Shown here: positions 7,780-14,735 of the stretch, piece by piece
How the letters are laid out: each line of letters opens with the position of its first letter
Numbering within the stretch: the stretch's first letter is position 1
From: an uncultured Actinomycetes bacterium
GTDB lineage: Bacteria > Actinomycetota > Thermoleophilia > Solirubrobacterales > 70-9
Direction of reading: 5' to 3'
NCBI GenBank assembly: GCA_946482365.1
Contig: CAMLQY010000029.1
Span: 1-22,581 of the forward strand
DNA: 22,581 nt
Notes under the pieces: generated by a model
The model's database searches: none
Told to the model about the DNA's origin: nothing
What the model saw: only the letters and a program-made list of their open reading frames with translations
Translations under genes and position numbers: made by a program

Positions 7780-9077
7780 GGCTTCGCCACCAGCTCACGC
7801 CGCGCCGGCGGCTCCGGCGCCGCCCCAGGCGCCTCGTCCCCAGCCGCCTCCTCCGCCGGCCTCAGCCCATAGGCGGCGACGAGCCAGCCGAGGCCGAGCA
7901 TCGCCCAGAAGGTCTTGTTGTCGTTGAAGTCGCCGGAGAACTGCGTGGCGAAGAAGTTGACCAGGAACACCCCGGAGAGCAGGTATATGAGCGTGCGGTC
8001 CTCGCCCTCTGCCCCCCAGGCGCGCTTGTAGAGCAGCGCCAGCATCGTCAGGATCGACGCCGCCAGCAGCAGGGTCGGCGCCAACCCCAGCTCTGCCGCC
8101 GTCTCGAGGAAGATGTTGTGCGGGTAGCGCTCTTCGCGGTTGGTCACCACGTAGCTGTAGATGAAGAAACCGCCGGCGCCGATCCCCCGCACCGGGTTTT
8201 CCCTGGCGAGCTCGAAGCCTTTGTCGTAGAGGCGGGAACGGAGGTCCTCGTCGAAGGCCCCGGTCGGGTTCGAGACCAAGCCGCCGATTCGTTCGGAAGA
8301 GGTTTCCGGCAGCGAGATGAAGGGCAGCACGGCGACGCCGATCCCGATTGCGAGCAGTACGGGCAGGACCCTGCGCGGCTCACGCAGGAGGATCGCCACG
8401 ATCGTGCAGACGAGGGCCAGGGCGAAGCCCACCAGCGGGCCGCGGGAGCCGATGCTCGCCGCGATCACCACCACCACGGCACCGACCACGGCGATCGGCA
8501 GGCGGTGGCGGTGCCAGAGCTTGAGAGCCGCGCCGAACAGAAGCACGAACGCGCCGGTGAGCAGGAAGCGCGCGGTGAAGATCGTGTCCGCCGCTTCGTT
8601 GAAGACGAGGCGGCCGCCTTCCGCGCTGCTCGTCGAGCCGAGGCTGAGGACGATCAGCGCACCGACCACGCCCACCCCGCCGAGCAGGACGAGCAGCTGC
8701 CGCAGGGCCTCCCGGCCGTCGACGAGGAAGAAGGGCGCGAAGGTCGCCAGCGCGGTGAGGCTTGCGAACTTAAAGGTCTTATCGGCGCCGTAGGTGAGTT
8801 CGGGGGTCCAAATCAGGCTGATCGCCATCAGCATCGCGATCAACACGTAGGGCAGGGCGAGCATCAGCGGGGGCAGGCGAAACCGTCCTTCCAGCAGACG
8901 CAATAGGCAGACACCCGCCAGCAGGGCGCCGAGCACCAGCGTGACGTCGATCGGGGAGCTCTCGATCGCCCCCCGGCCCTTGAACAGGCCGATGTAGAGG
9001 AAGGCGACGTAGAGGACCAGCGGGTAGCGGACGAGCAGGTAGGCGATCGCGCCCGCGACCGGCAGGGCCAGCGCCAA
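7776..9077 (-). CDS. O-antigen ligase/polymerase family protein (Wzy/WaaL-like), second copy
   Basis: Polytopic inner-membrane protein, 433 aa, with about ten or more hydrophobic segments. It is expected to polymerise or ligate lipid-linked repeat units outside the membrane. The Wzy_C-type loop is NPVRGIGAGGFFIYSYV followed by YPHNIFLETAAELGL, with the conserved His-Asn pair. The C-terminal tail is an acidic Ala/Pro-rich cytoplasmic stretch. TTG 9077 is the only canonical start. However, the frame stays open and hydrophobic upstream to the stop at 9189-9191 (AASAAATVILGP just before the TTG), so the real start may be a non-canonical codon further up. A perfect 12-bp hairpin lies 15 bases before the TTG. 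The stop overlaps the glycosyltransferase GTG. A related but different polymerase gene lies upstream in the same operon. Confidence 0.87.
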   Translation of the reverse strand: MALALPVAGAIAYLLVRYPLVLYVAFLYIGLFKGRGAIESSPIDVTLVLGALLAGVCLLRLLEGRFRLPPLMLALPYVLIAMLMAISLIWTPELTYGADKTFKFASLTALATFAPFFLVDGREALRQLLVLLGGVGVVGALIVLSLGSTSSAEGGRLVFNEAADTIFTARFLLTGAFVLLFGAALKLWHRHRLPIAVVGAVVVVIAASIGSRGPLVGFALALVCTIVAILLREPRRVLPVLLAIGIGVAVLPFISLPETSSERIGGLVSNPTGAFDEDLRSRLYDKGFELARENPVRGIGAGGFFIYSYVVTNREERYPHNIFLETAAELGLAPTLLLAASILTMLALLYKRAWGAEGEDRTLIYLLSGVFLVNFFATQFSGDFNDNKTFWAMLGLGWLVAAYGLRPAEEAAGDEAPGAAPEPPARRELVAKP

Positions 9078-9092
9078 CGGCCCCAGGATGAC

Positions 9093-9120
9093 GGTAGCGG
9101 CTGCTGACGCAGCCGCTACC
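9093..9120 (-). repeat. Perfect 12-bp inverted repeat with 4-base loop (intercistronic hairpin)
   Basis: GGTAGCGGCTGC at 9093-9104 pairs perfectly with GCAGCCGCTACC at 9109-9120 around a four-base loop. It lies in the 111-base gap between the LPXTG protein gene and the second polymerase, and ends 15 bases before that gene's TTG start. No T-run follows on either strand, so it is not a classic intrinsic terminator. mRNA stabilisation or processing, partial termination, or control of the downstream start are all possible. Confidence 0.8.
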
Positions 9121-9188
9121 GCGGCGCCGAGGGCGACCGTCGCCGTGCCCGCGGAGACCCGGGGCGATGAGTGCAGCGCTTGGTGCGT

Positions 9189-9476
9189 CTACGCCTCTCT
9201 GTTGGCGCGCGACGCGCGACGCACGACGATCCCGGTGCCCACCAGGCCGATGCCGGCAGCCGCCATCAGGGCGAGCTCGAGCCCGGTGAAGGGGAGCGTG
9301 CCGGAGTCGGAAACGGTTCCGGTAACGGCAGCCGACGGTTCGTTGGCGTCACCGCTGAACTGCTGAGTGCCCGCGGCACCGCCGTACGCGTCTTCGGTTG
9401 CGTTCGCGCCGAAGGCCGGCGCGCTCAGGGCAAGCGACATCAGCGCCACTGCAACGAAAAGGGTGATCTTCCGCAT
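9189..9476 (-). CDS. Tiny LPXTG-anchored surface protein
   Basis: A 95-aa precursor. Residues 1-24 are a signal peptide (MRKITLFVAVALMSLALSAP, then an AFGA cleavage region). Residues of about 25-60 are a low-complexity Gly/Ala/Ser/Thr-rich acidic segment. Residues 61-65 are LPFTG, followed by a hydrophobic helix (66-85) and a basic tail starting with RR, which is a complete sortase sorting signal. After both cuts the mature product would be only about 40 residues linked to the wall. ATG 9476 has a strong Shine-Dalgarno sequence (AAGGAG at 9486-9491, 9 bases away), clearer than for most genes here; the frame continues upstream but only as read-through of the ligase 3' end. It sits between two Wzy/WaaL-like genes, with hairpins in both flanking gaps. 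No sortase is encoded in the window. The role is unknown; a wall-attached acceptor or scaffold for the polymer is speculation. Confidence 0.85.
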   Translation of the reverse strand: MRKITLFVAVALMSLALSAPAFGANATEDAYGGAAGTQQFSGDANEPSAAVTGTVSDSGTLPFTGLELALMAAAGIGLVGTGIVVRRASRANREA

Positions 9477-9485
9477 CAACTTTTT

Positions 9486-9491
9486 CTCCTT
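9486..9491 (-). promoter_or_regulatory. Strong ribosome binding site of the LPXTG protein gene
   Basis: On the minus strand this reads AAGGAG, 9 bases upstream of ATG 9476. It decides the start of this small gene and implies more efficient initiation than at the overlapping TTG/GTG junctions elsewhere in the operon. Confidence 0.7.
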
Positions 9492-9505
9492 GCTACGAGC
9501 TTTAC

Positions 9506-9531
9506 CCAACGGGGCGCTTGCCAAACGTTGG
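9506..9531 (-). repeat. Nested intercistronic hairpin upstream of the LPXTG protein gene
   Basis: On the plus strand CCAACG (9506-9511) pairs with CGTTGG (9526-9531). Inside, GGC (9513-9515) pairs with GCC (9520-9522) around a GCTT loop, leaving a 1x3 internal loop. It lies in the 67-base gap between the first polymerase and the LPXTG gene. No T-run follows, so a terminator is unlikely; mRNA processing or protection is possible. Confidence 0.45.
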
Positions 9532-9543
9532 ACTCTGGGTATC

Positions 9544-11583
9544 TCAGCGTTCTGGTCTTGTGAAGCGCTGTGCCTCGAATTGCTGAATATGCATGTTAAA
9601 GGCTGCTGCATCTATCGGTCGACCGCGACGAATCCTGAAGAGAGCTTCGGCCACGAACGGGTCATGGCTGTCGAGAGCCCGGGCCTGGGCGATCTCTTGC
9701 AGGGCGGCGCGACGGCGCCCGGCCTGGGCATAGAGGAGGGCGAGCTCGAAGTGCGCGTACCAGTGCTCTTCCACCTCCAGCGCCCGGCGGAACTCCTCTG
9801 CCGCGGCCTCGGGCCGGTGCGCGGCGACGAGGATCGTGCCGGCGCGCAGCCGCGGCTCCGGGGAGATCGGGTTCAGCGTCGCGGCACGATCCAGTTCCTC
9901 GCGGGCAGCAGCGACGTCCCCGAGGCCGATCTCCGCCCCCCTTTCGAGGTGGCGTTGGGACAGGTATGGAAAGAGCAGCGAGGCAGATGCGGCCACGAAG
10001 AGCGTGCCGAGGACGGCGGCGGTCGCGTACCTGGTCCCGCGGCTCATTCGCGGCGCTGCCCCGGCGCCGACCCCGGCAACGATCCCGACCAGCGGCAGGG
10101 CCAGGGCCGGCGCCGCGAGCGCCGGGAATTCCTCCAGCCAGTCGAAGGAGGCGTGGGCGAAGAAGTAGACCGAGATCGCGGCGCAGGCGGCGATCAGGCC
10201 CCGGCCTAGCTCACCGAGGCGGCCCCAGGCGCCGGCGAGGCCGATCGCGACCGCCGCCAGGTAGGCGAGCAGCAGCGCGAGCGCGACCAGGCCACCGTCG
10301 GCCAGTGCCCGCAGCCAGATGTCGTGCGTGTACTTCGAGGGCTTCTCGAAGCGGCGCTCGGCCGAGTAGATCGCCTCATAGCTGCCGGCGCCGGCACCGG
10401 CGACCGGCGTGCGGCGGAACTGGTCGACGGCGACGCGCCAGTAGTCGTAGCGCTGGTCGCTTTCGGAGGAGATCAGCCGCGCTCCGTCGGAGCGCGGCAC
10501 GTCCTCGGAGGCCTTGAAGGTCTGCCAGCGATCGTCGATCTCGCCGGCGATGCTGCCGGCGTTGACCGCGGCAAGCGCCAGAGAGGCGAGAAGCGCGGCG
10601 GCGATCGCGGCGGCAACGCCGATCCGCGCCCGGCGCATCGACCTCTCCCCCGGGCTGACCGCACCCTCCACCGCCGCCCAGAGCATTCCAAGCGCGGCGG
10701 CGCCGAACGCGGCGAAGAAGGTGGCCCTCACGGCGTCGTCCAGCGCCGCGCCGAGGTCCAGGCCCACCGGCACCCGCCCAGCTTCGGTCGCTTCGGCGAG
10801 GTCGACGCCAACGGTGTAGACGTCGTAGATCGTCCCGATCGAGAGGGCCACGGCAGCCGCGACCACGAGCAGGGGCGGGATCAGGCGCAGGCGGCTGGGG
10901 AAGACGGCGACGAAGACCAGGGTCCCGACGACGAAGCCGATCACCGCCGCGCGGCTCTGGGGCAACAGCGCGAACTCGATCAAGAAGACTGCCGCCGCCA
11001 GGAAGCAGACCCGCTCGGCGATTCCCGCATCCCGGCGGGAGCAAAGCCAAAGAGCCGGGAAGAAGGCCATCACGGGCAGGGCCGAGACCCCGTTCGAGTA
11101 GCCGATCGGGTCGAGGTACCGGCCCTCGATGAAGTAGTCGGCGAGCGATCCCGTGGTCGCGCCGAGCAGGCTGACCGCGCAGACGGCGACGACGCCCGCG
11201 ACCCAGAGGCCCAGCGCAACCCGTGCCGAGGACGGCGTCCAGGGCAGCAGCGAGACGGTCCAGAGCACCGCCAGGTAGAGAAGCAGCTTGTTGCTGGACT
11301 CCCACCCGGCTCCCGGCGAGGCGGACCAGGCGAGCGAGAGGAAGCTCCAGGCGACGAGAGCGGCGAAGGCGGCAAGCGCGGCCTGCGCCGGTCGCGAGGC
11401 GGGCACGATGCGACCGGTGCCGAGAATCGTGACCGCCAGCAGCCCGAGCGCGGCAAGCGCGCTCGGGTACCAGGCATCGGGGAAGTAAGCACCGTCGAAA
11501 TGGGCCCACGCCACCCAGCCGGCGATCACGATCGCTGCCGGCAGGAAGGGGATGACCCGTCTCAGGCTGTCGGGCTCGGTCAA
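9544..11583 (-). CDS. O-antigen ligase/polymerase (Wzy/WaaL-like) with C-terminal TPR region, first copy
   Basis: Large polytopic membrane protein, 679 aa from TTG 11583, expected to polymerise or ligate the exopolysaccharide outside the membrane. About ten to twelve hydrophobic helices span residues of about 10-545. The Wzy_C-type loop includes RRTPVAGAGAGSYEAIYS (about 390-407), then YTHDIWLRALADGGL with a conserved His (about 420). The last roughly 120 residues are soluble and helical, with TPR-like repeats (AAREELDRAATLNPISPEPR, AAEEFRRALEVEEHWYAH). TTG 11583 overlaps the stop of the preceding gene as TTGA; an in-frame GTG at 11607 would add 8 residues and cannot be excluded. The fused TPR suggests protein partners in the assembly complex. 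It is much longer than the second polymerase downstream. Confidence 0.86.
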   Translation of the reverse strand: MTEPDSLRRVIPFLPAAIVIAGWVAWAHFDGAYFPDAWYPSALAALGLLAVTILGTGRIVPASRPAQAALAAFAALVAWSFLSLAWSASPGAGWESSNKLLLYLAVLWTVSLLPWTPSSARVALGLWVAGVVAVCAVSLLGATTGSLADYFIEGRYLDPIGYSNGVSALPVMAFFPALWLCSRRDAGIAERVCFLAAAVFLIEFALLPQSRAAVIGFVVGTLVFVAVFPSRLRLIPPLLVVAAAVALSIGTIYDVYTVGVDLAEATEAGRVPVGLDLGAALDDAVRATFFAAFGAAALGMLWAAVEGAVSPGERSMRRARIGVAAAIAAALLASLALAAVNAGSIAGEIDDRWQTFKASEDVPRSDGARLISSESDQRYDYWRVAVDQFRRTPVAGAGAGSYEAIYSAERRFEKPSKYTHDIWLRALADGGLVALALLLAYLAAVAIGLAGAWGRLGELGRGLIAACAAISVYFFAHASFDWLEEFPALAAPALALPLVGIVAGVGAGAAPRMSRGTRYATAAVLGTLFVAASASLLFPYLSQRHLERGAEIGLGDVAAAREELDRAATLNPISPEPRLRAGTILVAAHRPEAAAEEFRRALEVEEHWYAHFELALLYAQAGRRRAALQEIAQARALDSHDPFVAEALFRIRRGRPIDAAAFNMHIQQFEAQRFTRPER

Positions 11584-14500
11584 GGACCTTCGAAGCTGAA
11601 TCGCCACACCTTGCCGCCCGCCTCGTCCAGTGGTCCTAGATCCACGAGGTAGAGAGTCTGATCCCCGGCGGGGACGGCACGGTCGACCGGGCCCTCGGTG
11701 ACCATCACGGGGCTGGTGAAGCCGCTGCCGAAGGTGCTCACGTCGAGTTTTTCGTCAGCCGCGCCGGTGAGCACGCGGACGATGTCGCCGCTGGGGTAGT
11801 CGCCGTAGTAGAAGGCGGCCTGGCCCGCCGCCGGCTTCCAGGGCGAGGGGTACGCGGAACCGGTGTAGAAGGCCCCGCCGATGATGGCGTGGTCCACGCC
11901 GCTGCTGTCGTACTCGTACAGCGGGGCCAGCGGGGAGGCGAAGCCGCACTCGCTCGGGTAGAGGGCTTTGTAAGGGCTTTCGGGCGTCCCCTCGTAGCAG
12001 GGCCAGCCGTAGTTGGGCACGACCCCGGCGCTGGCGGTGCCGGTGATCGCGTCGAGCTCCTCCCACGCGCCCCAGCCGACGTCGGTCGCGTACCAGCTGC
12101 CGGGAGAGCTTGGACGCTCGGCGAGGCGGAAGGGGTTGCGAAAGCCCATCGCCCAAGTGCGCGCCCGGGGGGTGGACTTGTCGACCTGGCTGGCGTATTC
12201 GGGATTGCCGGGCACGCCGTCGCCGGTTGCGGGGTCGACCCGCAGGAGCTTTCCGGCAAGGGAGTCCGGGTTGACCGAGCGCAGGGCGAGCGGATCCGTG
12301 CCGCCAACTCCGGGGCCCTCCGGGCTGGCGCCGTCGGGCGTCGAGATCCAGAGCATGCCGTCGGAGCCGATCTGCAGGCTGCCAGCCGAGTGGGTGTAGG
12401 CGTCCGAGGGGAGGCAGTCGGAGCCTGGCCCCGGCGGGCAGGTGTCGCCGGTCCCCGGCGCCGCGGCGTCGGCGCCGACGAGGACCTTGCGGGCGGGGTC
12501 GTCGAGATGCGCGGTGCCGTCGGCGTGGAGCTTGAAGCGCTCGACTCGCGAGACGGTGCGGTCGCCGAAGGTGTCTTCTTTCTGCACCGTGTAATAGAGG
12601 TAGAAGAATCCGTTCGTCTCGAAGTCGGGGTCGAGCACGAAGCCGAGCAGGCCCTGGTCGTTGGGGCCGCTGTTGACGAGGTCTTCGATGTCGAGCACCT
12701 CTTCGAAGGAGCCGGCGTTGCCGGCGCCCTCAGCGGCTTCGCTGTCGAGCCTGACCACCTTGCCGTCGCGCAGCGTCACGTACATGTCGCCGTTCGCGGC
12801 GACGTCGACCGCGGTCGGGCCGTCGAGCCCCGAGGCGACTTCGACCGGGTCGAAGCCGGCAGGCAGCTGCACGTTGCTGCTGATGCCGCCGAAGGACTCC
12901 TGCGGGACGTCCCGGTAGTCGGTCTGGTAGACGGCGTTGACTTCGTCGAAGCGAACGTCTCGTTCCCCCTCCTCCTCTCGGCTCGTCTCGTTGGTTAGCG
13001 AGAGCCAGGCTTCCGGCATGGCGCCGGGCAGGGCGCGGTCCGTGCCGGGACCGGGGTCGAGGTCCAGCACCTGGTCGACGTCGGGTTCGGCGGTGTTGGG
13101 CTTGTAGCGCACCTCGTAGCGACCCGGGGCGCTCATTTCGATCGTCATGTAGACGTTCTGCAGGCCGACGGTGGTCAGGTCGCCAGAGGAGGCGATGACG
13201 TGGTCCGCACCGGCCGAGGCGCTGTCCCTGGCGACGACGATCACGTCGCCGTCGGCGTCGCTGCGCAACTCGACCGAGATCCAGGGGGCCTCCGAGCCGC
13301 GCAGGTCCGCCACCGTCCCCTCTTCGTCGTCGCGTATCCCGGCAGGATGGTCGACGGAGAGGTTCAGCTGGGCACCGACGTGCGTATCGAGCGTCGAGGG
13401 GTTGATCGGGACGAGGACCCTCGTTTCCACGATGGTCGCTTCGCCTTCGCGCCAGGTGAGCGCGACCGGAGTCTGGTAGACGGCAACCTCGCCGACGTAG
13501 TCGCCGGGGCCGGACGGGCCGTCGCTGTCGATCGTGCTCCGCAGCGAGCCGGACTGGGCGCTGCTGCTGCCGCACTGGGTGCAGTTCTGCTCGACCTGGG
13601 CCCAACCCTCGACGTTGGGGACCTTGCCCGCGCCGCGGACCGCAAGGGTGTTCGACCCGGGCACGTGACCCGCGTCCGTGACCACGTCGGTGCGGTACAG
13701 GTAGTCGGTTCCCTTGGCGACCCGCTCGTTGTCCTGGATGATGCCGGCGAGCGGAGAGCTGCTCGTGCCGACCAGGTGGTAGGTGCTGTCGGGTTCGTCG
13801 CGCTTCTTGCGCAGCAGGCAGATCGCTTTGAAGCCCGCCCCCGCGAAGGCGCCGTGCCCGACTTTCGGCCGGCCCTCGTTGATCACGTTGGCGAGCCCTT
13901 CGAGGCTCGACGCCAGGCCGGTCCCGGCGAGGGCCGGGCCCCGTGAGTTGCAGTCGAAGCTCGTCGGTTCTTCGCCGGGGGGAGGCGGTGGAGGCGGCCC
14001 GCCACCGCCGCTACCCGGCGGGTTGAGCGGGTCGGCGTCCTCGGCGTCGGGGACTCCGTCCCCGTCGGTGTCCGCCCTGCGCGGGTCGGTTCCCTCCCGG
14101 AGCTCCTTCTCGTTCGGCCAGCCGTCGCCGTCGTCGTCGAAGAACACCGAGAACCGCGTCGGCTTGCTGCGCCCGTTGCGGTTGACCACCTGCAGGGGGC
14201 CGCTGACCGCGCCGCCACCGCTGCCCTTGAACTTGGCGAAGGGCGCGCGCAGGACGATCTTCTGCGAACCGCGAGCGACCGTCTCGTGGACCCGAACGTC
14301 GTCTGAGCCCCCCGGACCCCCCCGAAACACGATTACGTTGTGCTTGGTCCCGGGTACAAACCCATGACCCTTGACGACCAGCCTCGCATTGCGCTCGAGC
14401 TCATGCGGCGAGGCGCTGCCGATGGCCGGTCGTCCGCCGCCGGCCGCCTGCGCGGGAGCGGCAGCTCCCCCGGCCAGAGCCAGCGACAACAAGGTCGCGA

Positions 14501-14639
14501 TGACTACGGTGCGGCAAAACAAGAATCTCGAGCTGGCCGACAAGGCACAAAAGCCTACGGCACCAGGCCTTTCCGCATGCAGACAGTCAAACGTTTTTTT
14601 CACAAACGCTTCGACGAATTGGCGTAGCGTCCCTATCAT
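11580..14639 (-). CDS. Large secreted TIG / calcium-repeat / glucose-sorbosone dehydrogenase-like protein
   Basis: About 1,019 aa from ATG 14639. A signal peptide (FCRTVVIATLLSLALAGG, then APAQAA) ends near residue 66. That is a long n-region for this start, so TTG 14543 or TTG 14522 may be the true start. Domains in order: a TIG/IPT-like beta domain (about 70-160); two thrombospondin-3-like calcium motifs, DDDGDGWPNE and DTDGDGVPDAEDADP (about 158-205); a Gly/poly-Pro linker with seven prolines; an unrecognised region with a CxxC pair (NCTQCG, about 353-356); and from about 590 a six-bladed beta-propeller of the soluble aldose/glucose-sorbosone dehydrogenase family (QLPAGFDPVEVASGLDGPT, HSAGSLQIGSDGMLW, LAGKLLRVDP, RNPFRLA, NYGWPCYEG). 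Family members oxidise sugars with PQQ and calcium, though many relatives have no proven activity. It heads the minus-strand operon. Its stop overlaps the TTG of the next gene. Propeller activity on the exopolysaccharide is inference. Confidence 0.8.
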   Translation of the reverse strand: MIGTLRQFVEAFVKKTFDCLHAERPGAVGFCALSASSRFLFCRTVVIATLLSLALAGGAAAPAQAAGGGRPAIGSASPHELERNARLVVKGHGFVPGTKHNVIVFRGGPGGSDDVRVHETVARGSQKIVLRAPFAKFKGSGGGAVSGPLQVVNRNGRSKPTRFSVFFDDDGDGWPNEKELREGTDPRRADTDGDGVPDAEDADPLNPPGSGGGGPPPPPPPGEEPTSFDCNSRGPALAGTGLASSLEGLANVINEGRPKVGHGAFAGAGFKAICLLRKKRDEPDSTYHLVGTSSSPLAGIIQDNERVAKGTDYLYRTDVVTDAGHVPGSNTLAVRGAGKVPNVEGWAQVEQNCTQCGSSSAQSGSLRSTIDSDGPSGPGDYVGEVAVYQTPVALTWREGEATIVETRVLVPINPSTLDTHVGAQLNLSVDHPAGIRDDEEGTVADLRGSEAPWISVELRSDADGDVIVVARDSASAGADHVIASSGDLTTVGLQNVYMTIEMSAPGRYEVRYKPNTAEPDVDQVLDLDPGPGTDRALPGAMPEAWLSLTNETSREEEGERDVRFDEVNAVYQTDYRDVPQESFGGISSNVQLPAGFDPVEVASGLDGPTAVDVAANGDMYVTLRDGKVVRLDSEAAEGAGNAGSFEEVLDIEDLVNSGPNDQGLLGFVLDPDFETNGFFYLYYTVQKEDTFGDRTVSRVERFKLHADGTAHLDDPARKVLVGADAAAPGTGDTCPPGPGSDCLPSDAYTHSAGSLQIGSDGMLWISTPDGASPEGPGVGGTDPLALRSVNPDSLAGKLLRVDPATGDGVPGNPEYASQVDKSTPRARTWAMGFRNPFRLAERPSSPGSWYATDVGWGAWEELDAITGTASAGVVPNYGWPCYEGTPESPYKALYPSECGFASPLAPLYEYDSSGVDHAIIGGAFYTGSAYPSPWKPAAGQAAFYYGDYPSGDIVRVLTGAADEKLDVSTFGSGFTSPVMVTEGPVDRAVPAGDQTLYLVDLGPLDEAGGKVWRFSFEGP

Positions 14640-14735
14640 GTCGCCCTTAGGGCTTGCATGGCCTTTCCCCAATCTCCGTCATTTTTCTGAATTCAAGTCC
14701 TTGGGGTCCCTTGCCGAAAGTCTTCCTATCCGGCC
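14640..14735. promoter_or_regulatory. Divergent control region of the two main exopolysaccharide operons
   Basis: About 96 bases (or about 190 if the minus-strand gene starts at TTG 14543) separate the divergent operons. It is clearly A/T-richer than the surrounding genes and contains an EcoRI-type palindrome and CCCTTAGGG. A possible plus-strand -10 TATCAT at 14634-14639 has a poor -35 (TTCGAC, 18 bases upstream). In the adjoining 14588-14608 stretch, CAAACG occurs twice as a direct repeat 15 bases apart, flanking a T7 run. Both operons must start here or nearby, but I cannot place their promoters confidently. Confidence 0.5.

Noticed and set aside
7725..8906. Long plus-strand open frame opposite the second polymerase
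   Set aside because: Its translation is Gln/Glu/Arg/His-rich with no domain pattern, which is what the complement of hydrophobic membrane-protein codons looks like in high-GC DNA.
9477..9611. Longer N-terminus for the LPXTG protein starting at ATG 9611
   Set aside because: It would put 45 residues of polymerase-tail shadow before a clean signal peptide. ATG 9476 has a strong ribosome binding site.
10324..11652. Long plus-strand open frame opposite the first polymerase
   Set aside because: Same charged, low-complexity mirror pattern. The opposite strand has clear membrane helices and a Wzy loop.
13975..14030. GGC/CCG-rich repeat-like stretch in the dehydrogenase-like gene
   Set aside because: It encodes the Gly/poly-Pro linker of the protein and is not a CRISPR or mobile-element repeat.
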